Source: Kibdelosporangium sp040675465 (GTDB lineage: Bacteria; Actinomycetota; Actinomycetes; Mycobacteriales; Pseudonocardiaceae). From it: a DNA stretch of 64,000 nucleotides. The position numbers and the translations under genes are program-made. The notes below the pieces were generated by a model, which saw only the letters and a program-made list of their open reading frames with translations, ran no database searches and was not told where the DNA came from. Of this stretch, positions 1 through 6,999 are shown piece after piece (within the stretch, counting starts at the first letter, position 1; each line of letters begins with the position of its first letter). The stretch covers positions 1-64,000 of the forward strand of contig NZ_JBFAPA010000006.1 in NCBI RefSeq assembly GCF_040675465.1, given 5' to 3'.

Positions 1-106
1 CCTCGTCCGCCGCGAACGTGGCCGAGCCGAGCCTGGTGCAGACGTTGGGGCAGACCCCGCCTTCCGCACCACCGCCACCACCGATCTGTTTCCCTTTCCC
101 GCCGGG

Positions 107-607
107 TCAGGACAGCAGTGCGTCCGCGGCCTTCTTCAGGGCGCTGGGCTGGGCCGGGCTGCGGGGCGCCTTCCTCTTGGCCTCGAGCATGCGTTCGCCC
201 ATGTCCCGCAGTTGTTTACGGCCGAGACCCGCACGCACCTTGGGGAACCATTCCTGTTCCTCCTCCTCCATGTGGTGCGTGACGTTCTCGATCAGCACGG
301 TCACCTTGGCGTCGAACCGCTCGTTCTCCGGCTTCATCGTCGCCAGCTCCATGCACAGCACGTCGGCGACGTGATGCTCCTCATAGGACTCGAGAACGTC
401 GTCCTCCACGTCCGGCAACAACTTGCGGACCTCCGGGTACATGATCTCGTTCTCGATGTAGGTATGCACCGTCAGCGCCTCGAGGATCTTGCCGACCACC
501 TTGCCCTTGGTGGCCTTGGCCCGGTCCCCCAGCTTCTGGAACTCGCCGAACAGCCGGCGGATCTCCTTGTGGTCCTCTTTCAGCAGCACGATCGCGTCGG
601 TGGACAT
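107..607 (-). CDS. hemerythrin domain-containing protein
   Basis: A 166-residue four-helix hemerythrin/HHE-cation-binding protein, expected to bind a di-iron centre for oxygen, NO or redox sensing in the cytoplasm. Family-type His/Glu ligands are visible: LLKEDHKEIRRLF near the N-terminus, HTYIENEIMYPEV in helix 2, ESYEEHHVAD in helix 3 and HHMEEEEQEWFP in helix 4. The C-terminus carries a short Lys/Ala/Pro-rich tail that the fold does not need. The ATG at 607 is chosen because AGGAGG lies about 7 bases upstream; an in-frame start at 643 has no such support. It stands alone, with 176 bases of unremarkable sequence before the next gene. The family is clear; the physiological role is not. Confidence 0.85.
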   Translation of the reverse strand: MSTDAIVLLKEDHKEIRRLFGEFQKLGDRAKATKGKVVGKILEALTVHTYIENEIMYPEVRKLLPDVEDDVLESYEEHHVADVLCMELATMKPENERFDAKVTVLIENVTHHMEEEEQEWFPKVRAGLGRKQLRDMGERMLEAKRKAPRSPAQPSALKKAADALLS

Positions 608-783
608 GCTTTCCTCCTGAGCGGCGACACACACCGGACCCACCCGGAGTACCCATCCCGTTACCGCTCAACCTTCGGGCGCGCTGCATCCACAGTGGAG
701 CACACGCGGCGGCCGTCCAGGAGGTTGAGGCCCGTCCCGGCCGGCTCATGGGCGAAGCCGGGTGCCCGAGGGCCAACCCGCGA

Positions 784-2259
784 TCAGGCATAGGTGTAGT
801 CCGACAACGGGAACCGGACCGCTTCGCGGTGTGCGGCGATCGTCGAGGTCGGCCGTAGCAGGGTCGCTTCGCCGTGCTGGTTGAAGTAGTAGCTGTTGGC
901 GGTCGCGCACTGGCCGAGCGCGAAGACGGAATCGCCCACCTTGTCGGTCATCCGGTCGAGGAACTCGTCGTTGGCGCGTTGGGTCACCTCGAAGACGCGG
1001 GATCCGCGCCGGCGCATGGCGGTGAACAGCCGGTCGATGTGCTTCATCTGGCATTCGATGGTGGTGAAGTAGGACAGGCCGCTGTAGGCGTACGGGCTGT
1101 TGAGCGACAACAGGTTCGGGAACCCCGGCACGGTCACGCCCTCGTAGGCCTGGAACCGGTTCTCCCGCCACCACTTGCCGAGGTCGCGGCCGTCGCGGCC
1201 GATGATCTCGATGGCCGGGAAGTTGACGTCCCACAGGTTGAACCCGGTGGCCAGCAGCAGAACGTCGATCTCGGTGCGGCCGCCCGCGGCGGTGATGATC
1301 GCGTTGTCCTCGATCCGCGCGATGCCAGTGGTTTCCAGCTTCACGTGCGGGCGGGTGAACGTGCGGAAGTAGTCGTTGGAGAAGGTCGGCCGCTTGCAGC
1401 CGAACGAGTAGTCCGGGGTGAGCTTGCGGCGCAGCCCGGGATCGCGGACCTGCCTGCGCAGGTGCGCCCGGCACCAGCGTTCGGCGATCCGGTTGCCCAG
1501 CCGGAAGTTCTTGTAGTGCACGACACCCGTGATCATGAGCAGCTCAAGGATCGCGCTTCCGGTCAGGCGGACAACCCGTTGCGCGAACGGCAAAGCGGCG
1601 AACGCGGCCTGAAGCCGTCGCGGGACAACGTAATCGGGCTTGGGGCTGACCCAGATCGGGGTGCGCTGGTAGACCGTCAGCTCGGAGACGACCTTCGCGA
1701 CCTCCGGGATGAGCTGCACCGCGGTGGCGCCGGTGCCGATGACGGCCGCACGCTTGCCGGTCAGGTCGTAGTCGTCGTCCCACGCGGTCGTGTGGATCAC
1801 CTTGCCGCGGAAGCCATCGATGCCGTCGATCTCGGGCATCTTCGGCTGGGACAGGAATCCGGTCGCGGTCACCAGGTACGTCGAGGTGAAGCTCTCCCCG
1901 CTGTACAACGTCACCCGCCAGTGCGTCCGCTCCCAGACCGCCCCGGTGACCACCGCGCCGAACCGCATCCACTTGCGCAGCCCGTACTTGTCCGCGACGT
2001 GCTCGGCGTACCGCTTCAGCTCCGGCCCGGGCGCGAACAGCCGCGACCAGTACGGGTTGGGCTCGAACGAGTACGAGTAGGTCGACGAGGGGATGTCCAC
2101 CGCCAGGCCCGGGTACCGGTTGACGTGCCAGGTGCCGCCGAGGTCGTCCTCGCGCTCGAGGATCAGCAGGTTGGTGTGGCCGAGCCGGGCGAGCTGGATC
2201 GCGGCGCCCATCCCGCCGAACCCGGCGCCCACGATCACCGCGTCGTACTGCGCGACCAT
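784..2259 (-). CDS. flavin-containing (Baeyer-Villiger type) monooxygenase
   Basis: A 491-residue FAD/NADPH monooxygenase. The FAD Rossmann motif GAGFGG is at residues 11-16, and the second nucleotide-binding motif GTGATA at about 175-180. Between them FRGKVIHTTAWD (150-161) matches the type I Baeyer-Villiger fingerprint FxGxxxHxxxW(P/D). Such enzymes insert oxygen next to a ketone carbonyl or oxidise heteroatoms; the substrate cannot be read from sequence. The ATG at 2259 is preferred over an in-frame ATG at 2292 because GGAGGG lies 4 bases upstream. The gene is divergent from a TetR regulator, with an 18-bp dyad between them, so substrate-induced derepression is likely. Confidence 0.88.
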   Translation of the reverse strand: MVAQYDAVIVGAGFGGMGAAIQLARLGHTNLLILEREDDLGGTWHVNRYPGLAVDIPSSTYSYSFEPNPYWSRLFAPGPELKRYAEHVADKYGLRKWMRFGAVVTGAVWERTHWRVTLYSGESFTSTYLVTATGFLSQPKMPEIDGIDGFRGKVIHTTAWDDDYDLTGKRAAVIGTGATAVQLIPEVAKVVSELTVYQRTPIWVSPKPDYVVPRRLQAAFAALPFAQRVVRLTGSAILELLMITGVVHYKNFRLGNRIAERWCRAHLRRQVRDPGLRRKLTPDYSFGCKRPTFSNDYFRTFTRPHVKLETTGIARIEDNAIITAAGGRTEIDVLLLATGFNLWDVNFPAIEIIGRDGRDLGKWWRENRFQAYEGVTVPGFPNLLSLNSPYAYSGLSYFTTIECQMKHIDRLFTAMRRRGSRVFEVTQRANDEFLDRMTDKVGDSVFALGQCATANSYYFNQHGEATLLRPTSTIAAHREAVRFPLSDYTYA

Positions 2260-2296
2260 CGCACCCTCCGTCGTCGCGGAATCTGATGTCACTTTC

Positions 2297-2314
2297 GGAA
2301 CGATATGTCATTCC
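2297..2314. promoter_or_regulatory. dyad operator between the monooxygenase and tetR
   Basis: The sequence GGAACGATATGTCATTCC is an imperfect 18-bp palindrome: 14 of 18 positions agree with the reverse complement, including both GGAA/TTCC arms. It lies in the 82-bp gap between two divergent start codons, where a TetR dimer would be expected to bind and control both genes. The symmetry is seen directly; the binding role is inferred. Confidence 0.6.
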
Positions 2315-2341
2315 TACGCCAGCGGCAATACACTCATCGTC

Positions 2342-2971
2342 GTGACCTCCGATTCCCGGCCGCTCGGCCGCACCGAGCGCAAGAAGCAGGAGTTGCGCCG
2401 CGAGATCATCGATGCGGCCTTCGACTGCTTCGCCGACCTGGGCTACCACGCGACCGGCATCTCCGACATCGCCGCGAGGCTCGGCATCGGGCACGGCACG
2501 TTCTACCGGTACTTCGAGAACAAAAGGGACATCGTCGACCACGTCATCGACGACCTGGTCGGCCGGATCATCACCGCGCTGACCGCCGAGAACGCCCCGG
2601 ACGCGGTGTCCACTCTGGACGACTACCGCGCGCAGGCCGAGCGGATCGGCGACTCGCTGGCCCGGATCTTCGGCGAGGACCCCCGCCTGCCGCGGATGCT
2701 GCTGCTGGAGGCGGCCGGGATCGACAAGGCCATGGCGGACAAGGTGCTGGACTTCTTCGAGCTGGCCACCACCCTCACCGCGGCCTACCTGTCGCACGGC
2801 GTCGAACTGGGCTACCTGCGCGCCGACCTCGACATCGGCAACTCCGCCCGCGCCATCAACGGCATGATCCTCGGCGCCACCATCTCCTCGCTGCGCACCC
2901 CCGATCCGGACCACCAGCGCCGGCTCAGCGAGGCCATCCGCCGGATCATGTACGACGGCATCGCCGCTTAG
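2342..2971 (+). CDS. TetR/AcrR family regulator
   Basis: A 209-residue TetR repressor. The N-terminal helix-turn-helix is clear: RREIIDAAFDCFADLGYHAT, then ISDIAARLGIGHGTFYRYF at about residues 37-55. The rest is the helical ligand-binding and dimerisation domain. The start is a GTG at 2342; no in-frame ATG is better placed, and the reading frame upstream belongs to the opposite strand. It is divergent from the Baeyer-Villiger-type monooxygenase gene and probably represses it and itself through the dyad at 2297-2314. A perfect 15-bp inverted repeat directly after the stop codon closes the unit. Confidence 0.87.
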   Translation: MTSDSRPLGRTERKKQELRREIIDAAFDCFADLGYHATGISDIAARLGIGHGTFYRYFENKRDIVDHVIDDLVGRIITALTAENAPDAVSTLDDYRAQAERIGDSLARIFGEDPRLPRMLLLEAAGIDKAMADKVLDFFELATTLTAAYLSHGVELGYLRADLDIGNSARAINGMILGATISSLRTPDPDHQRRLSEAIRRIMYDGIAA

Positions 2972-3001
2972 GGCTGAGCGGCCTGGCCAGGCCGCTCAGC
3001 C
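2972..3001. terminator. perfect 15-bp inverted repeat, bidirectional terminator
   Basis: GGCTGAGCGGCCTGG is followed immediately by its exact reverse complement, starting one base after the tetR stop codon. The right arm also overlaps the stop codon of the gene remnant on the other strand. There is no T-run, as is common for actinomycete terminators. Confidence 0.7.
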
Positions 3002-3360
3002 GATCAGCTTGTCGAGGGTGATCGGCAGGTCGCGCACCCGGACACCGGTGGCGTGGCAGGCCGCGTTCGCGATCGCGGCGGCCGTGCCGACCAGCGACAC
3101 CTCACCAACTCCCTTGGCGCCCATGTGGTTGGTGTACGGGTCGATGGTGTCCAGCCAGTACGCCTCGACCGAACGGACGTCGGCGTTGGCGGTGATGTGG
3201 TAGCCGGCGAAGTCCAGGTTCACCACGTGCCCGAACCGCGGGTCGAGCACGCTCTGCTCGTGCAGGGCCATCGAGATCCCCTGGATCATCCCGCCGACCA
3301 GCTGCGACCGGGCCATCTTGGGTTGATGACCCGCCCGGTGTCGAACACGCCGAGTCGCCG
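2996..3360 (-). pseudogene. C-terminal relic of xanthine dehydrogenase-family molybdenum subunit
   Basis: The frame reads MARSQLVGGMIQGISMALHE, then NLDFAGYHITANADV, KGVGEVSLVGTAAAIANAAC and RDLPITLDKL. This is the last hundred or so residues of the Mo-binding subunit, including the GVGE segment that carries the catalytic Glu. Upstream the homology continues in another frame (RRLGVFDTGRVINP) but a single base is missing just before KMARSQ, and before that the match stops. More than 80 percent of the gene is gone. The fragment resembles the C-terminus of the intact Mo subunit ending at 17729, so it may be a relic of a related operon. Confidence 0.72.
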
Positions 3361-3362
3361 GT

Positions 3363-3473
3363 GTCACCACCACGACCGACCGCCCCTTCAGCCCCAGCAT
3401 GGACCTGCTGATGACACACCTGCAGGCCGCCGCGGCCGGGATCCGCCGTACCCAGCTGCCCGCCGAAGCCTGA
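3363..3473 (+). pseudogene. possible C-terminal relic of a LysR-type regulator
   Basis: A 36-codon frame reads VTTTTDRPFSPSMDLLMTHL and ends QLPAEA-stop. The pattern (a basic/Pro segment, then an amphipathic helix and a short tail) resembles the last strand and helix of LysR-type regulators. It begins where the molybdenum-subunit relic on the other strand ends, as expected at a deletion junction. The assignment rests on one short stretch and could be wrong. Confidence 0.3.
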
Positions 3474-3669
3474 GGCGGCTGCCCTTCACGTGGTCTTGGG
3501 CATCCCGGAACGCGAGCTGATCCGGGAACAAGCGAAGCGGCAGCGGCCGCGCCGCACACCTCCCAAGGGGACCTGGCCAAGTTCGGCACCAAGGCGATCG
3601 CCAAGGCCGCGATCGCGGACACCGGCCGGTGCCGCAGTTCCCCGCGTTCGAGCCGATCGGGAAACCGGG

Positions 3670-3823
3670 CTGAGCCCGGCGAAAGCGGCGCTCGTGGTCA
3701 CGTTCGCGTCGATGCTGTTCGGCGCGAACTCGCCGCCCCGCTGTACGCGGGCCCCAGCGCCGCGCTCGCTTTCGCGGCCTGGCACTGGACTTCCCGCCAG
3801 CCGTCTCGCACAACGGCCCGATA
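3670..3823 (+). pseudogene. N-terminal relic of an MFS transporter
   Basis: One frame reads AKAALVVTFASMLFGAN; after a one-base shift it continues AAPLYAGPSAALAFAAW. Joined, this matches the first transmembrane helix and loop of major-facilitator permeases (the LFGANLAAPLY-type motif). No further transmembrane segments follow, and the frame stops just before the Nudix gene. The bases between 3474 and 3669 carry no frame I recognise. Confidence 0.45.
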
Positions 3824-3834
3824 GATTGCCGTGT

Positions 3835-4347
3835 ATGGATCGAGACTCCTTCTGTTCCTACTGCGGCACCGCGTACGCCGACACCAGCGGCTATCCCCGC
3901 ACCTGTCCGTCGTGCGGGCGGATGGTGTGGGCCAATCCGGCGCCGGTCGCCGTGACGCTGTTGCCGGTCGAGGATGGCGACCGGACCGGGCTTCTGGTTG
4001 TCCGGCGGGCGATTCCGCCGGTGGGGCAGCTCGCCCTGGTGGGTGGGTTCATGGAGGTCGGCGAGACGTGGCAGGAGTGCGCGGCGCGGGAGCTGTGGGA
4101 GGAGGCGGCGGTGAAGGTGGATCCGGCGGGGCTGCGGCCGATCCTGTTCAGCTCCCCCGAACCGGCCACCGACCTGGTCCTGCTGTTCTCGCTGGCGCCG
4201 CCGGTCCAGGCCGCTGAGCTGGGGCCGTTCGAGCCCAACGAGGAGGCCTCCGAGCGGGTCGTGATCTTCGAGCCGGTGGAGCTGGCCTTCCCATTGCACA
4301 CCGATCTGGCCCGTCAGTACCTGAACGGAACCTTGACCTCACGGTAG
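3835..4347 (+). CDS. Nudix hydrolase with zinc ribbon (NudC-like)
   Basis: A 170-residue protein with an N-terminal zinc ribbon (CSYCG at residues 7-11 and CPSCG some 20 residues later) followed by a Nudix domain. This layout is typical of NADH-pyrophosphatase-like and ADP-ribose-type Nudix hydrolases. The Nudix box (consensus Gx5Ex7REUxEExGU) reads GFMEVGETWQECAARELWEE followed by AAV: both catalytic Glu pairs are kept, but the second conserved Gly is Ala. The ATG at 3835 is the first codon of the conserved part; the open frame upstream belongs to decayed sequence. No strong ribosome-binding site is visible. Confidence 0.85.
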   Translation: MDRDSFCSYCGTAYADTSGYPRTCPSCGRMVWANPAPVAVTLLPVEDGDRTGLLVVRRAIPPVGQLALVGGFMEVGETWQECAARELWEEAAVKVDPAGLRPILFSSPEPATDLVLLFSLAPPVQAAELGPFEPNEEASERVVIFEPVELAFPLHTDLARQYLNGTLTSR

Positions 4348-4411
4348 GTCAGCGCGCAAAGCCGCCCTTTGGGGCAGGTCTGCTGCCACAGCGGGTCGGT
4401 ACGGTGCGGCG

Positions 4412-6469
4412 GTGGGCACCTCCTCCTCCCACCGGTCGCTGCACGATGTCCTGTCCCGCCTGGCGTTGACCGAGGCGAGGGTCAGGGCAGCGGTGCAGTC
4501 GCGGCGTGGCGGCGACACGGCAGCGGATCCGTTCCGCGGCCTGTACCTCAGCGACAGCGAAGTGGACCGGCTGCTGACCGGGCCCGCCGGGGCGCGCAGC
4601 GGCGGGGCCGAGTTCGACGAGCTGCAGGCCAGGATCGAACGGGACGCGACCGAGGCCGAGGAGGGCGGCGAGACCCTGCGGCTGCGCGATCTGGTGCGCG
4701 CCTTCGGGTTGACCGCGCTGGATGTCGAGCTGCTGTTCGCCGCGATGGCGCCGGAGGTGGACTCCCGTTTCGAACGGCTGTATGGGTATCTGCACGACGA
4801 CATGACCAGACGCCGTGCGAGCGTTGGACTGGCGTTGGAACTGGCCGGGATCGCGGCGCCCGCCGCGGCCGGACGGGCTCGGCTGTGCGCGGGTGCGCCG
4901 CTGATCGATGGCGGGCTGGTCGAGATCCTCGACACCGACCGGCCGTTCCTCACCCGCGCTCTGCGGGTTCCCGACCGCGTGACCATGCACCTGCTCGGCG
5001 ACGACACCCCCGATCCGTCGCTGGACGGCCTGACCGTGCGGCCGGTGCCCTGCCTCGCCGGTGACCCGGTAGCGCTCGGTGCGACGCTCAAGCGCGGCGC
5101 CACCCTGTGCTACCTGCGCGAACACCGGGGCAGCGCGGCGAACTCGTTGGCCGCGGCGGCGTTCACCGAGCTCGGGCTGCCCGCGTTGGTGCTGGATCTC
5201 GGCCGGTTGCGCGACCACGATCCGGCGAAGGTCGCCGCCGTGGCCCGGCGCGAGGCGCGGCTGATGGGCGCCGGGCTCGTGGCCGGGCCGGTGGACGCTT
5301 TCGGTGACAACGCGGGGAAAGCCGTGCCCGCCTTGTGCGACCCCGGCTGGCCGGTGATCCTGCACGGCCGCCGGTCGTGGGATCCCAAGTGGACAGTCGA
5401 CATCCCGTTGTCCCTTGAGGCGCCGATGATCTCGCCCACCGACATGGCCGGGCTGTGGGATGCCTTGCTGACCGGTGATGTCGAGCCCGGGCTGGACGTC
5501 GGCGCCACGATGAGTTCGCTCAACCTTGACCCTGCACAGGTTCAGCGCGCGACCAGTGCGGCCTGGTGGCAGGCGGCGCACTCCGCGCGTCCGATCGGTG
5601 CCGCGGACTTGCGTCTCGGTGCGCGCACCCAGAACGCCGCAGGTCTGGAACGGCTTGCCCGGCGGACCGAACCCGCGGCCGGCTGGCCAGATCTGGTGCT
5701 GCCGTCCGCGCAGATCCAGATGCTGCGGGAGCTCGTGGCGCGGGCGCGGTTGCGTGGCCGCGTTCTGGACGACTGGAAGATGCGCAACAGCGGCCGTGGC
5801 ACGGGTATCGCCGCGCTGTTCACCGGCGCGCCCGGCACCGGCAAGACGCTGACCGCCGAGGTGCTCGCCTACGACCTGGGCTTCGATCTGTACACAGTGG
5901 ACATCGCGACCGTGGTGGACAAGTACATCGGCGAGACGGAGAAGAACCTGGAGCGGATCTTCACCGAGGCCGAGCAGGTCAACGGCGTGCTGTTCTTCGA
6001 CGAGGCGGACGCGTTGTTCGGCAAGCGCAGCGAGGTCCAGGGCGCGCACGACCGGTACGCCAACGTGGAGACCGCGTTCCTGTTGCAGCGCATGGAGAAG
6101 TTCGACGGCCTGGTGATACTGGCGACCAACCTCAGCGCGAACCTGGACGACGCGTTCACCCGGCGGCTGGACGCGGTGATCGACTTCCCGCGGCCGGACG
6201 CCGAGCACCGGTACCGGATCTGGGACCACGCGCTGAACCCGGCCGTCCCGCGCGCCGACGACGTCGACCTGAGGCTGCTGGCCGAGCGGTTCGAGCTGGC
6301 CGGCGGCAACATCCGCAACATCACCCTCGCCGCGGGGTACTTCGCGGCGGACGAGAACCGGGCGGTGTCCATGGTGGACCTGATGCGTGGCGTGCACCGC
6401 GAGTTCGTCAAACTGGGCAAGCTGTGCAAGGTCGCCGACTTCGAGCCGTACGAGGCGGTGCTGACATGA
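4412..6469 (+). CDS. AAA+ ATPase of the contractile-injection-associated type
   Basis: A 685-residue ATPase with two parts. Residues about 1-420 contain a helical/winged-helix-like region (LRDLVRAFGLTALDVELLFA). Residues about 430-680 form a classical AAA+ domain with Walker A GAPGTGKT (472-479), Walker B LFFDEADALFGKRSE (about 527-541), sensor-1 ILATNL and the arginine-finger region DAFTRRLD. This architecture is known from AAA ATPases encoded in extracellular contractile injection (eCIS) loci, where they probably remodel or load cargo. It starts at a GTG with no obvious ribosome-binding site and overlaps the next gene by ATGA. No sheath, tube or baseplate gene is in this window. Confidence 0.82.
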   Translation: MGTSSSHRSLHDVLSRLALTEARVRAAVQSRRGGDTAADPFRGLYLSDSEVDRLLTGPAGARSGGAEFDELQARIERDATEAEEGGETLRLRDLVRAFGLTALDVELLFAAMAPEVDSRFERLYGYLHDDMTRRRASVGLALELAGIAAPAAAGRARLCAGAPLIDGGLVEILDTDRPFLTRALRVPDRVTMHLLGDDTPDPSLDGLTVRPVPCLAGDPVALGATLKRGATLCYLREHRGSAANSLAAAAFTELGLPALVLDLGRLRDHDPAKVAAVARREARLMGAGLVAGPVDAFGDNAGKAVPALCDPGWPVILHGRRSWDPKWTVDIPLSLEAPMISPTDMAGLWDALLTGDVEPGLDVGATMSSLNLDPAQVQRATSAAWWQAAHSARPIGAADLRLGARTQNAAGLERLARRTEPAAGWPDLVLPSAQIQMLRELVARARLRGRVLDDWKMRNSGRGTGIAALFTGAPGTGKTLTAEVLAYDLGFDLYTVDIATVVDKYIGETEKNLERIFTEAEQVNGVLFFDEADALFGKRSEVQGAHDRYANVETAFLLQRMEKFDGLVILATNLSANLDDAFTRRLDAVIDFPRPDAEHRYRIWDHALNPAVPRADDVDLRLLAERFELAGGNIRNITLAAGYFAADENRAVSMVDLMRGVHREFVKLGKLCKVADFEPYEAVLT

Positions 6470-6999
6470 CCGCCGCCGATTCCGTTGTCGCCGCAAGGGA
6501 TCTACTGCTCGCGGGCAAGATCGACGAAGCCCGCACCCTGGTCGAGCGGGCCGCCGACGAATGGCATGACGAAGGCGACCCGGCCGAGGAGGCGCGCTGC
6601 CGCCGGATGGCCGCCGCACTGGGCGGTTCCCTGTCCATCGCCAAGGACCCCGAGCCGACGGTCGCCCAGTCGGCGCTGGTCGTGGCCAGCCAGGCGCTCG
6701 ACCGGGGCGATCTGCGCGAGGCGCTGGCGCACGCACGCCGGGCGCGCGCGGAGGCATTGGCCGCACGGTCCCCTTTGGACTACGTGGCCGCCGCGTTCGC
6801 CATCGCGGAACTGTCCGAAGCGGACGGTGACCGGCTCCTGGCTTACGCGTCGCTCGCGGTCGGCTGGGTCACGCTCGCCGATCTGGTCGGCGCGGAGGCT
6901 GCGCGGGCGGTCTTCGCGCCCAGCCTGATCGCTCGCCGTGACCGTTGGGGGGCGGGCGAGTTCGCCGCGGTCAAGGCACGGTACGAGGAGAGCCGCTGA
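6466..6999 (+). CDS. TPR-like helical protein
   Basis: A 177-residue, almost wholly helical protein with repeated Ala-rich helical pairs such as AARDLLLAGKIDEARTLVER, ALVVASQALDRGDLREALAH and AFAIAELSEADGDRLLAYAS. These resemble tetratricopeptide or similar alpha-hairpin repeats. There is no signal peptide or membrane segment. It overlaps the AAA+ gene by ATGA and the giant gene by TGATG, so all three are translationally coupled. A scaffold or chaperone that links the ATPase to the large protein is the simplest inference. I cannot assign it to a named family. Confidence 0.75.
   Translation: MTAADSVVAARDLLLAGKIDEARTLVERAADEWHDEGDPAEEARCRRMAAALGGSLSIAKDPEPTVAQSALVVASQALDRGDLREALAHARRARAEALAARSPLDYVAAAFAIAELSEADGDRLLAYASLAVGWVTLADLVGAEAARAVFAPSLIARRDRWGAGEFAAVKARYEESR

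Noticed and set aside
1..106. Possible 5' end of another gene at the window edge
   Set aside because: Short Pro-rich (plus) or Gly-rich (minus) frames without a start signal or motif; cannot be supported.
4349..6766. An 805-codon open frame on the minus strand antisense to the AAA+ gene
   Set aside because: It mirrors the third-position GC bias of the AAA+ gene, is Arg/Pro/Gly-rich without family motifs, and the opposite strand has clear AAA+ motifs.
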